Below are positions 46,717 to 56,044 of a stretch of 64,000 nucleotides of DNA, one piece after another. Numbering within the stretch: position 1 is the first letter of the stretch; each line of letters starts with the position of its first letter. A model generated the notes under the pieces. That model was given only the letters and a program-made list of their open reading frames with translations. It made no database searches and was not told the DNA's origin. The DNA lies in assembly GCA_016700115.1 (NCBI GenBank), contig CP064999.1, forward strand, positions 1,550,001 through 1,614,000, given 5' to 3'. The position numbers were made by a program, and so were the translations under genes. This DNA comes from Sphingobacteriales bacterium (GTDB lineage Bacteria; Bacteroidota; Bacteroidia; Chitinophagales; UBA2359).

Positions 46717-47117
46717 GAAGCTGTCCGAAAAGTCCATTTATTTTTTAATAAGGTATTAATAATTGCTGTGTAAATCATGTTTTCAGAGTAGTTGCTTTTT
46801 TTCTCGTAATCTTTACTTAATCGTCTTTTATGATAAAGCCATGCGAAGGTGCGTTCTACTACCCACCTGCGAGGCAAAACTTCAAAACCCTTTTGTCCCT
46901 CTTTCTGTGTTACGATTAACCATACCTAAGTCAGTAAATTCATCGCCACAGTTATTAGCTCTTCACCCTGATAACCGCTATCTGCCCAAACTTGCTTTAT
47001 TCTACCACAAATACTTCTTAATACAGGACACTCTTTAATGCGTTCCATCAAACATATAGCACCTGCTTTTTCGCTTTTTGAAGCACTACACACATACGTT
47101 AAGTACTTGACCATATT
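46717..47117 (-). mobile_element. Truncated IS5-family element (left copy)
   Basis: Starts with GAAGCTGTCCGAAAAGTCC, the same terminus as the element at 54117, and stays closely similar to it for about 385 bp, then is cut by an IS630 element. The transposase C-terminus is readable (RRWVVERTFAWL, then HKRRLSKDYEKKSNYSEN). It has an in-frame TAG (46926-46928) where the right copy has TGG. Confidence 0.85.
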
Positions 47118-48139
47118 TAGTTTGCATTAAAAGGGCTAAAATTGATTTTGAGATAATTGCCTATATTATCCATGCAACAATTGACAGCGTATAAGAGGTT
47201 ATCTTTTTCGAGATAATCTTCCGGAACAAGCCACTCACACTTTAACTTTCGCCACATCGTTTCGGCGATATTCAAATGCGGCGAGTAAGTGGGCAGAAAA
47301 AAGACAAACAAGCCTCTGTTTTGCCAAATAGGCAGTAAGAGATTCAATAATTTAGATTGGTGGACACTGGAATTATCCAAGACAACAACGGTATGTTTTC
47401 TGATTTTAAGCGATAATTTATCCAAATGATTGACAATAAACTTGGCATCTATATTCTGTTGGGTGGTTTCCCAATAGCATTGATTACTTCTGCTAATCAA
47501 GCCCAATATATTGACTTTGTACCCTTTTTCTGTATATACAGCCACTTTCTCATCGGGGAATTGCCAGCCGTAGGGGACATATCCCTCGCTACTAACCCTG
47601 CTTTCATCGCCATAAAAGAGGTCTATCTGCCCTTGTTGTGACAACTTCTCCAATTCTTGCAAGTCCGATTTCTTCGACTGATAAATTTGCTCATCAGGCT
47701 TTCCTTTGCAACGCTTTCTTATACGTCTAAATCGTCCCCCAAGCTTTTTAAAAAACGTTTAAAAGTGCTCTTGCTTACTTCTTTTCCACTTGAAGCCTCC
47801 CATTCTGCCTTGGCGGTAGCTAATTTTTTGGCGATGCTGACTGACGGCTTCCAAGATAGCATGCTCATCCGATTTTTTATCAATAAGATACTTTTTCCCA
47901 CGCCCCGGTTTGATGTATAAGCCTGCTATCCCATCTGATTTATACCGTTTTAACAAACTGGTCACACTCACATGACACATGCCTACTATGCTTCCTACAT
48001 CTTTTGAATGCCGAACCTCAGCTTTCAACAAAATCGTCTGGCAGCGTTTTCGCAAACTATGGTTGTCTGATCTTTTAAACAGTGTCTCTAACTCTTTTCG
48101 ACCTATTTCACTTAGAATAGGTGTGTTTACTCGTTCCAT
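47117..48139 (-). pseudogene. IS630-family transposase, two homopolymer frameshifts
   Basis: The N-terminal HTH part from ATG 48139 (LSEIGRKELETLFKRS, KRCQTILLKAE, MCHVSVTSLLKRY) runs to about 47830. The middle frame contains ATAKAEWEASSGKEVSKSTF. The C-terminal catalytic part ends at 47117, with LFYGDESRVSSEGYVPYGW, VVLDNSSVHQS and YSPHLNIAETMWRKLK, the DDE residues of the family. Frames change at an A6 run (47824-47829, T6 on plus; A5 would restore) and a G5 run (47736-47740; G6 would restore). Catalytic residues are all present, so decay is recent or the changes are sequencing errors. Confidence 0.88.
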
Positions 48140-48167
48140 ATCCGCAAATCCACAAAATAGTACAAAC
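47120..48167 (-). mobile_element. IS630-family insertion sequence
   Basis: Ends carry short inverted repeats, GTTTGCA at 47120 and TACAAAC at 48161-48167, each bordered by TA (47118-47119 and 48168-48169), the target duplicated by IS630/Tc1 elements. It is inserted in the left IS5 copy, of which nothing clear remains on its right side. Confidence 0.75.
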
Positions 48168-48229
48168 TATTTATGAAGCAATACTTATTCGCCAATAGTT
48201 TGAATAAAAATTGCCACTTTAACCATAAC

Positions 48230-48257
48230 AAAAAGCCCTCACTATTTCGAGCAAGGG
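48230..48257 (-). terminator. Terminator of the STAND gene
   Basis: Minus-strand stem CCCTTGCT/AGTGAGGG (8 bp with two G-T pairs) and a 6-base loop, followed by CTTTTT. It lies about 140 bases beyond the stop of the 1756-aa gene. Confidence 0.6.
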
Positions 48258-48399
48258 TTTTATTGGGGTAAATTCAAGTCACAGTTGCCTTAAATGAATT
48301 GTAAAGTTATTACGAGAGCTATAATGTAGGTGGAAAGAATGTCTGACGATTTATAGGTTGTAAGAAAGGTTTTTCGGCCAACTGAATGCGGAAACCTTG

Positions 48400-51300
48400 T
48401 CATACGTTAAGCAACTTCACTACTTCTATTTCAATTTCAAGAAAAGCAGCAATTTCCTGAACAGTTTTTCCTTTACTAAGTAGATTTAAAATAGTATTTC
48501 TTGTATCATTGTCTATTTCAGTATTATGGTTTTGTATAGTTTTATTTTCTTCATCGGAGGGAGATAAGACATCTAATAAACTTCGTATTTTATCCGCATT
48601 GCGAATAGATAAAAGTTTAATCAGATTACAAACATCTATTAGTTCTAAGAATGAGTTGTATATCAGTTTCTTTGATTCATCAGTATCTTCATACATTAAG
48701 ACAAGTCTTTCAATAAAGTACGAGAAAGCATTATGACTCTCAAAAATAGAATATTCAGAAGCTATTTTTAATTGATAAACCAAATTTTTGGGAAGTAAAT
48801 TATCAACAACTGATTTAGAAGCATTTAGCCTAGCTAATTTCTTTTCAATAATTTGATTAAAAAATTTAGGATTGTTTTCAAGAAGACTTTGTTCGCTCTC
48901 ATCTGGATTAAGTTTTTTATTAATCTTGGATTGAAACTCTAACAAATTTAAATGATTACCAAGATATGCACCAGTATTAAATCTTGCAGTGTCATTGTCA
49001 AATGAATTAACAAGAGCTTTAGCAATTTGAGGGTCAGTTGAATGAGCAACATCAAGAATTTTCTTATAATTCTCCCTTAAAGATGGGCTATGAGGATTAT
49101 TATTTATGGCTCTAATTAAGTTATCCAATAGTTGCTTTAATCCAAAACTATCAATACTTTTTTTGTGCAATGTAAAAAGTATCATTCCTATTCTCTCAAC
49201 AGTATCTACAAATGATGGAAGATTATAAGCAGATTCAATTGCTTTACTAATCAAATGTTTTTTTTGTTTCATAAACTCATTCGGTAGCAGCTCAGCAATA
49301 GAATCCCACATATAAATCCTATCTGATAAATTTGGTATTTTTTCAACTTCTTGCAAAATGCTATCCCACTCTTCCCATGTTGGTTTAGATTTAATAGCAA
49401 GGGCATTTGACTTTACAAGTAATTGATAGCCATAGTGTTTAATATTGTTTGGGTCTGGTAGTTTAGTGTTGGCTATTTTTTCAAATTCATTCTTAATTTC
49501 TACCTTTTTCTGACTACTTATTTTTGTGTATTTAGACAATACAGATTTTCGTATATTAATGATCTGATGTGCTATAAAATAATCATTTTCCATTAACTTG
49601 ACTAATTCTAATATTTTGCCAACTATATCATGGTCAATAGCATAATTTTCAAATTGGTCATCACAAGGATCATGAGGTAAACACTTTGTAAATAGAAATT
49701 TACAAATTCTTGAAAGTGCAATGTCTTTTAGTTTTTGATTTGGCAACTCATTTATATTGCGCATATTCTTATCATCAAAATATAAAACTACAATAACCTC
49801 TAAGATAGCACTTATGCGTTCATTCTTGTTTTTAATTTTTGAAAGTTTAGGAATTATGTAAGAGTTGATAAGTTGCTTTGGCAATTTATCATCTTTTGCC
49901 TTATGGATTATCCTTAAAATCAAAGATGACCATAAACTCATTTGTTGTCTCTCCGAAGGCAAAGAACCTATTAATTTTTCAATATTTTCGATATCCTTCT
50001 GTTCATAATTATTTTTCAAAATCAAACCAGAAAAAACTCTTATAGCAAGCTCAACAACTAAACTAAATATCTCGGTGGTATTGGGAGAATCTAATAATAA
50101 ATCAGTTCTATCTTTTTCTTCCTTGACAGCACTTCTAGTTTTTTGGGCAAATTCTTTATTCTTCAGAAAAGCTGCATGATAAGCAATTTCAAAACCCAAT
50201 TCTATCTTATAAACCGACTTCTCTAACTCATTCCAAGTTTGATTTAGTTTATTACAAATAATAGAAAAATCCTGTTCGTTTTGTTCGTAAATGGATATTA
50301 TTTTAACGTATAAAAGACATTTGATTCTGTTATCAAACAAATTATCAACCTTTTCCAAATACTTTAAAAATTGATATATATTCACTTTTTCACTGTCTCT
50401 AAGAACTTCTAATCTATTTACAATCTCAGAAATAGCAATTTTTTGAATATCTACATCTACAATATTATCCAACAATTTATCTACTATTTTAGTATCAATT
50501 TTTTCAATACGTTGATTCAAATAGGTTGCCAAGGCTTCTAAAAAAGCATTATCTCGATCAATAGATTTATTTAATTTACGACAAATTTCTATTGCGTTAT
50601 CGGGATATAATCTAACTAAATTTGTAATGATGCTTTGAACTATCTCGAAATGTGAAGCTGTTTGTTCTAGAATTTTATCTATATTATCATCAATCCCTCT
50701 TTTTGCGGCTTCTAAATATACATCAAGATTTTCCTCTTGATGTATTTGTTTAATTCTTGTAGCCTCATTTGCATAAATAGCGAAACAAGTGCATCTTATA
50801 GCTAAATCTGCAACTTTTCCAATTTCAGTATAGATGTCTAGTAATTTTTCTTCACCCTTCTCAAACTCAAATTTGCACAATGTACGTGCAATGAATAATT
50901 TAATTGCTAATAAATCATTAGTTCCTGAATTCGCCTCTATTGAAGCGGTATATTGCTCAATTTTTTCTACCAACTCATAGGCTTTATCCTTTTCTTTAAG
51001 ATAAGGCAAAGGCATTGCAAAAATTTTATAATCGCTTGATTTTGGTACGTATCTATCACTCTTATCTACAACTAGTTTCAATCCCAATTCAATAATTTTA
51101 TCTACGTTTTCATCTTTTTGATTATTTCCTATCCAGTTTCTAATCAAAAACATTTTTTGACTTGTGCTTTCTAATTGATTGATTTTCTCAATTATTTGAT
51201 CTGAAGTTTGATTTTCAGATAGGTATAAAATTGCGTCTGCAAATTCCTTAATTTTTGGGTTGCGTATTTTTGAATAAACCTTTGTGTCTATATCTTCTTT

Positions 51301-53670
51301 TGACACGTCTTCTAAATTTTCTAAATTTGAATGAATGGAAAGAGATATTTGTGCTAACGCCCAATCAAAAGCATTATCATTGTCTAATATGCTTCCAGAT
51401 AAGTCCTCAATTAATCGGAAAGCTAATTTGGGATTAGAATACATCAATAAAGATGCAATTTCCACTGCTGATTCTTTTATATTTTTAAAATTTTTAGACA
51501 AATCTATGTCATCGTAAAGCTCTTGAATGTTTCGTTGTATATCGTTGGGGATCTTTTCTTTTCGTTCTGTATATGCTCTTGCTATAAAAGCGAACATTTT
51601 TAGTTTATCTTCTTTTAAAAAAGCTATATTAGCCAAATTTTGAGCTTCCATATAGTCTTTCAATACAAGACTTGCTGCTATTTCATATTGCCATACAGTT
51701 GTTCGACTAAGTTCTTTAAGAGCAGATTTTAGAACAGAATATTTAAGTATTGTGGGAATATACTTGTTTTCTTTTTCGTCTTGAATCGCTTCAAGAGCCA
51801 CATTAGACACACGACTTATATCACTAATTTTTTCGCTTGCTTTTAATATTTGTTTCCATCTTTCATCGGTCAATAGCTTCATTAAATCATCTTTCTTTCC
51901 CGTTTTTTTATACATTTCAGGTAATCGAACCAAGGAATCAATAGAATCCAAATCACTTAATAAATATTTAATTACAATTTCATCAATTTTCCTTTTGTAA
52001 GAGGTGAGTTTATTTTTAGCAAAATCCATGAAATCATCAAAAATAAATTCATACTTGCCTCTTGCATTTTTTTTCACAAATGAGAGAAATTGTAAAGAAT
52101 TAATAATTTCTCTTTCGCTAAGTCCTATAATCTTTGAAATATCCTTTGAATTAAATTTTTCATCTTGAAAAGCAATTATTGCCAAAATTATTTTACAATT
52201 TTCATCAATATCATTCCAGAGATATTGAAAGATACTTTTTAGGTTTGATGGTGAAAGTTTGTCCGTAATATTGTCTACACTTATTCCTCGATTTTTTATT
52301 AAATACCTGAAAAATACAATCTTGCCTGCATTATTTTTACAGGCCTTATTTATACTCTCAAATTTCTCTGACGTAATACTAGAGCCAAAAACAACCAAGG
52401 ATTCATCTTTTGAAAGAAATGGAATTTCATACTTATCGTATTGACAGTCTCGCTTTACAAGGTTCTTGTTCTGCTGTCCGCTAAGAAGTAGTTTTATATT
52501 TGTTTTGTCATAAGGTAATTTATCCAATATCAGTTCTTTAATCTCATTTTGCCTGTCTTGGCTTATTTCATCAAGTCCGTCTATGATAAAATAAAAAGTT
52601 TGATTGGGTTTATTTCTTATTCTTTCTGAATGTAGATAGTTTTTCAGCCAATCTTCATCTGTGTATAGGTTAATATTAACATTGTCTTCTTCTAATACAC
52701 ATCCTTTTTTTACAAAATGAAATTGATTACAAAACGCTTTAAGAATTGATGAATTTGAATATGTACTACTGTCCTTGCTATCAATAAAATATGCAAAACA
52801 ATCATTTGGGTATTTTGCTACAAATTGATGTAAAATCGTGGTTTTCCCAATACCTTCCTCCCCCTCAATAAAAAGCACATCAAGATTTTTGATTTTATTT
52901 TCTATGGTTTGAATGATATTATCCCTTTTTACTTCATTTTCAACGTCAGGATTATATGCTCCACCACTTAGAGAAGCCAAATCTCTTATAGTCAAAGTTG
53001 AAGAAGGCTGTAAATCATTTGGTGGTATTTTTGTGCTAAGTTCATTGTAGTATTTGAAAGTAAAGTATAAATAAGAATTGACAGTATCAGTTATTAGTTC
53101 TTGAGATTTTCTATTAGTAAAAGACGGGTCATCGTGGATTTGAGAATTTCTAAAGTGATATGAAGAATGTAGTGCTTTTCCAAATTTTGTTGAATCTGTT
53201 AGAAAATTTGTTGTAAAGTGAGAAGATTGATGTGTCGGAGTTTCTATTTTTCCATTGACGATTGTAGCGTAAAATTCATCTTTTTGTGGAGTTTTTGGTA
53301 TCGAAAGTTTAGAAAATAACTCATTATAGCACCAACCAAGTGCAATTGGTTTGGGTCTTTGGGGATTAGGAGCATAAGTCATTTCTATTATTTCAAACAT
53401 TTTTTTAAGAAATGGTTCATACTTTGCAATTAGTCCGTCGAAAATATCTTTATTTAGCTGTCCATCAGCATATAATTCCAATTTTTCAAAAACTGACTTT
53501 GTTTCATCATGATTAGGTAATTTTTGTTCTAAAATGTATCTAAATATTTCTAGCCCTTTATCAAAATCAACTCCAACGAAGGCAGTAGTTGCAAAATCTT
53601 GAAAGTCTATAAGGATAAAATTTTCTTTTAGAGCTTTTTTAATTTTTTGCCAGTTAGCTTGGTTCTTCAT
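48400..53670 (-). CDS. HEPN-STAND NTPase with long helical sensor region (candidate anti-phage protein)
   Basis: 1756 aa, cytoplasmic. Residues about 1-215 are helical and contain RNSQIH at 174-179, the RNxxxH motif of HEPN ribonucleases. A P-loop NTPase follows: Walker A IEGEEGIGKTT (268-278) and Walker B FIIDGLDEI (361-369), with the DGLDE form typical of NACHT/STAND ATPases, then a winged-helix-like stretch (about 480-570). About 1150 residues of short TPR-like helices follow, ending in an HTH-like tail (LSKGKTVQEIAAFLEIEIE). STAND proteins detect a trigger through the C-terminal repeats, oligomerise and activate the N-terminal effector; here RNA cleavage is predicted. Start ATG 53670 follows a purine-rich stretch. 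The frame is intact, very AT-rich and flanked by IS copies. I do not recognise a named family. Confidence 0.8.
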   Translation of the reverse strand: MKNQANWQKIKKALKENFILIDFQDFATTAFVGVDFDKGLEIFRYILEQKLPNHDETKSVFEKLELYADGQLNKDIFDGLIAKYEPFLKKMFEIIEMTYAPNPQRPKPIALGWCYNELFSKLSIPKTPQKDEFYATIVNGKIETPTHQSSHFTTNFLTDSTKFGKALHSSYHFRNSQIHDDPSFTNRKSQELITDTVNSYLYFTFKYYNELSTKIPPNDLQPSSTLTIRDLASLSGGAYNPDVENEVKRDNIIQTIENKIKNLDVLFIEGEEGIGKTTILHQFVAKYPNDCFAYFIDSKDSSTYSNSSILKAFCNQFHFVKKGCVLEEDNVNINLYTDEDWLKNYLHSERIRNKPNQTFYFIIDGLDEISQDRQNEIKELILDKLPYDKTNIKLLLSGQQNKNLVKRDCQYDKYEIPFLSKDESLVVFGSSITSEKFESINKACKNNAGKIVFFRYLIKNRGISVDNITDKLSPSNLKSIFQYLWNDIDENCKIILAIIAFQDEKFNSKDISKIIGLSEREIINSLQFLSFVKKNARGKYEFIFDDFMDFAKNKLTSYKRKIDEIVIKYLLSDLDSIDSLVRLPEMYKKTGKKDDLMKLLTDERWKQILKASEKISDISRVSNVALEAIQDEKENKYIPTILKYSVLKSALKELSRTTVWQYEIAASLVLKDYMEAQNLANIAFLKEDKLKMFAFIARAYTERKEKIPNDIQRNIQELYDDIDLSKNFKNIKESAVEIASLLMYSNPKLAFRLIEDLSGSILDNDNAFDWALAQISLSIHSNLENLEDVSKEDIDTKVYSKIRNPKIKEFADAILYLSENQTSDQIIEKINQLESTSQKMFLIRNWIGNNQKDENVDKIIELGLKLVVDKSDRYVPKSSDYKIFAMPLPYLKEKDKAYELVEKIEQYTASIEANSGTNDLLAIKLFIARTLCKFEFEKGEEKLLDIYTEIGKVADLAIRCTCFAIYANEATRIKQIHQEENLDVYLEAAKRGIDDNIDKILEQTASHFEIVQSIITNLVRLYPDNAIEICRKLNKSIDRDNAFLEALATYLNQRIEKIDTKIVDKLLDNIVDVDIQKIAISEIVNRLEVLRDSEKVNIYQFLKYLEKVDNLFDNRIKCLLYVKIISIYEQNEQDFSIICNKLNQTWNELEKSVYKIELGFEIAYHAAFLKNKEFAQKTRSAVKEEKDRTDLLLDSPNTTEIFSLVVELAIRVFSGLILKNNYEQKDIENIEKLIGSLPSERQQMSLWSSLILRIIHKAKDDKLPKQLINSYIIPKLSKIKNKNERISAILEVIVVLYFDDKNMRNINELPNQKLKDIALSRICKFLFTKCLPHDPCDDQFENYAIDHDIVGKILELVKLMENDYFIAHQIINIRKSVLSKYTKISSQKKVEIKNEFEKIANTKLPDPNNIKHYGYQLLVKSNALAIKSKPTWEEWDSILQEVEKIPNLSDRIYMWDSIAELLPNEFMKQKKHLISKAIESAYNLPSFVDTVERIGMILFTLHKKSIDSFGLKQLLDNLIRAINNNPHSPSLRENYKKILDVAHSTDPQIAKALVNSFDNDTARFNTGAYLGNHLNLLEFQSKINKKLNPDESEQSLLENNPKFFNQIIEKKLARLNASKSVVDNLLPKNLVYQLKIASEYSIFESHNAFSYFIERLVLMYEDTDESKKLIYNSFLELIDVCNLIKLLSIRNADKIRSLLDVLSPSDEENKTIQNHNTEIDNDTRNTILNLLSKGKTVQEIAAFLEIEIEVVKLLNV

Positions 53671-53795
53671 TTTTTTAGTTTTCTTTTAGAATATGTGATT
53701 AATTGCCGTTCTTACAATGAGCCTTAACTTGAGTATAAAGGCAAGTTTACTGAGCACATTCACCCATTAAGGTTACACCCCTAACTCACAATCCG

Positions 53796-53803
53796 CAAAT
53801 ATA
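53796..53803 (-). promoter_or_regulatory. Probable -7 element of the STAND gene promoter
   Basis: Minus-strand TATATTTG matches TAnnTTTG, about 125 bases upstream of the ATG. It implies a leader of about 120 bases. No TTG at the right distance is seen. Confidence 0.45.
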
Positions 53804-53813
53804 CTAAATAATC

Positions 53814-53847
53814 AAAAAAGTCCCCACTTTACCAAGAAGGGGCTTTT
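53814..53847 (-). terminator. Hairpin after the fibronectin-like fragment
   Basis: Minus strand AAAAGCCCC (53839-53847) pairs with GGGGACTTTT (from 53825 down), followed by a T-run. It lies about 30 bases after the stop at 53878. Confidence 0.65.
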
Positions 53848-53877
53848 AAAGCTATACAGTTAACTGTTGTTTAATTT

Positions 53878-54084
53878 CTACCGAACTCTAAATTGGAAAG
53901 GGTCAGACCAATAACTGTAGCCTTTCGTGCTGAAGGTTTGGGTTTGAAACCAATAAAGTCTGCCGGTAGTTAGTTCGGTTAAATAGAACGTGGCTTTTGT
54001 TTGAAGGGGAAGCTCAGTCCACGCAGTGTCGGGGCCTAAAGGATCGGGTGCGAAAAGAATTTGGTTTTGGATGGAGTTCGTCAT
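53878..54084 (-). CDS. C-terminal fragment of a fibronectin-III-like protein
   Basis: 68 aa. LTTGRLYWFQTQTFSTKGYS followed by YWSDPFQFRVR looks like the last strands of a fibronectin type III fold. The frame is open upstream of the ATG at 54084 into the IS5 border (DAIIKSKK...), so this is probably the 3' end of a longer gene cut by the IS. It may be untranslated now. Related short fragments are known as hypothetical proteins in Bacteroidota. Confidence 0.45.
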   Translation of the reverse strand: MTNSIQNQILFAPDPLGPDTAWTELPLQTKATFYLTELTTGRLYWFQTQTFSTKGYSYWSDPFQFRVR

Positions 54085-54116
54085 TTTTTTTGATTTGATA
54101 ATGGCATCTCCGCTTA

Positions 54117-55151
54117 GAAGCTGTCCGAAAAGTCCATTTATCTTTTTAATAAGGCATTAATCATTGCTATGTAAATCATGTTTTCAGAGTAGTTGCTTTT
54201 TTTCTCGTAATCTTTACTTAATCGTCTTTTATGATTAAGCCATGCGAAGGTGCGTTCTACTACCCACCTGCGAGGCAAAACTTCAAAACCCTTTTGTCCC
54301 TCTTTCTGTGTTATGATTAACCATACCCAAGTCAGTAAATTCATCACCATAGTTATTAGTTCTTCACCCCGATAACCTCTATCTGCCCAAACTTGCTTTA
54401 TTCTACCACAAATACTTCCTAATACAGGACGCTCTTTAATGCGTTCCATCAAACATATAGCACCTTCTTTTTCGCTTTTTGCAGCACTACATACATACGC
54501 TATCGGTACCAAACCCTGCGTGTCTGTTAAAATGAAGCGTTTCCGCCCTTTTATTTTTTTACGGTCGTCATAGCCTCGCTATTCTCCTCCGCAACCGGTT
54601 GTTTTGACCGACTGACTATCAATCATTGCAGCACTTGGGCAACTTTCCCTTCCTGTTTGTCTGCGGTATTTGCTCACTAACAGGGCATTGTTCTTTTCCC
54701 ATCTGCCTTCCTTACTCTATTTGGTAAAATAATCATGCACCGTTGACCAATTAGGAAGGTCATGGGGTATTATCTGCAACTGACAGCCGGTACATAACAC
54801 ATAAAAGATAGCAATTACCACCTCTTTTATTACCACTTTTCATGGACGACCACCCGGCTTTGCGGCAGGCAGTAACGGTTTCAACTTCTCCCATGCAACT
54901 TTACTCATATCACTGGGATAAGCCCACCGTTTTGAAACACTTGGTTTGGCATTTTTCTTGAGTTGTCTTTTAAATTTCTCCTTGGCTTTTTTATTTTATT
55001 CCGTTCCTTTGTATTTGCGTTTATAATTGATTGTTTTATGAAATTGTTGCTAACTTTTGCACAATTTTAATCGCTGTGAACGCATTTTATAGGCTTATTG
55101 AAATTCATTATGCCTCTACAGCCCTTTGTAAGATACTTTTCGGGCAGCTTC
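54117..55151 (-). mobile_element. IS5-family element (right copy), full-length but decayed
   Basis: 1035 bp. Left end GAAGCTGTCCGAAAAGT and right end ACTTTTCGGGCAGCTTC are inverted repeats with one mismatch, each flanked by TA (54115-54116 and 55152-55153). The orientation is the same as the truncated copy at 46717. Together they bracket the STAND gene. Confidence 0.88.
54138..54938 (-). pseudogene. IS5-family transposase with three in-frame stops
   Basis: One frame without indels reads RWAYPSDMSKVAWEKLKPLL, GGRP, stop (TGA), KVVIKEVVIAIFYVL, WSTVHDYF, stop (TAG), SKEGRWEKNNALL, SAAMIDSQSVKTTGCGGE, stop (TAG), RGYDDRKKIKGRK, LTDTQGLVPIAYV, then the intact C-terminal 124 aa with QVWADRGYRGEEL and RRWVVERTFAWL, then HKRRLSKDYEKK. 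The catalytic D, D and E regions are all recognisable. The stops replace codons expected to be Arg, Trp and Glu/Gln. The element can no longer make full transposase. Confidence 0.88.
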
Positions 55152-55969
55152 TAAGGAACAAACCCTCTTAGCACAAAAAATCCACGCCAACATAAATTGG
55201 GGTGTTTTTTTTTGTTCGATTAGAATTAATGGGCTAATAACCATTTTAAATATTCGGATTCTATAAGTACTGTTCAATTGCTTATGCCATTAGAGTTGCT
55301 GGCACAAATTTGCACCCTAACTTCTGCACCCGATTCAAACCCGGTAATCGAACGACAAGTTGTAATTAAATTTTGATAAATTAGGGTGGAGATTAGAAAA
55401 AAGAGGTCTCGCATAGTAAATAAAGAGCAATGATAGAATCGGTAAATGATGTTCTGAAAACAGTTTACAATTAAGAACACACAAGACATCGTTAACCGGA
55501 AAACGCAGCTACATATTTTATAACTGCGCTAATTGCTTATCAATCCTTGATAAAAAGCCATCTGTTTTTATCCCCAACCAAAATAATTACTCAAATACTA
55601 TCCAATTTGTTGCTTAACATCACTTAAGGCCTTGTAAAATAAAGCACTAATTCCATATCTCACGTTAAAGTAAGGGGTCATATAAAACCCGTTTGTTTAA
55701 AAGATACAGAAAGACCGGATTAAATGCTTTTGGCAACCATTGGAAAGAAGGCTTTGTTAATTTGCGATACTTGAAAACAAAAAATGTTGTGAATGAACTG
55801 ATAAGAGGTAGATTCAAAAATCCCTCCTTTGCTTATTACCAATTCAATGAAAAAGGGAACGGATCTGATATTTTACTCCAGCAAATGCGTTTTTTCTTTT
55901 TTTGACAACAAGGCAGCTTATTTTCTTTGGGCAAACCCACACAAACAACCCAACTATTTACCTCATTTG
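55152..55969. other. Gene-free region between IS5 and the E2 gene
   Basis: No supported gene. A terminator-like hairpin is present: CACGCCAA (55183-55190), a 6-base loop, TTGGGGTG (55197-55204) and nine T on the plus strand. It may be the end of a gene lost when the island inserted. Short open frames at 55274-55489 (minus) and 55693-55905 (plus) have no recognisable content. Confidence 0.5.
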
Positions 55970-56001
55970 TTGTTAGGCTGTGGTGTAAAACCGTATATTT
56001 G
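55970..56001 (+). promoter_or_regulatory. Promoter of the pyruvate dehydrogenase E2 gene
   Basis: TTG at 55970-55972 and TATATTTG at 55994-56001, spacer 21. The ATG follows 43 bases later, a normal leader. Confidence 0.6.
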
Positions 56002-56044
56002 CCCCTCAAAACAGGAACATCCATTCAAAAATATCCTTTAAAAA

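Noticed and set aside
4769..54938. Reassignment of TGA to an amino acid (in-frame TGA in the BREX regulator, PUL lipoprotein and IS5 transposase)
   Set aside because: Many intact genes here end in TGA (for example at 6417 and 12461), TAG/TAA also interrupt the same pseudogenes, and the only tRNA seen is an ordinary tRNA-Ser(UGA).
55274..55905. Short open frames on both strands in the gap before the E2 gene
   Set aside because: No motif, no signal peptide, no supporting promoter or start context. Composition is like non-coding DNA.
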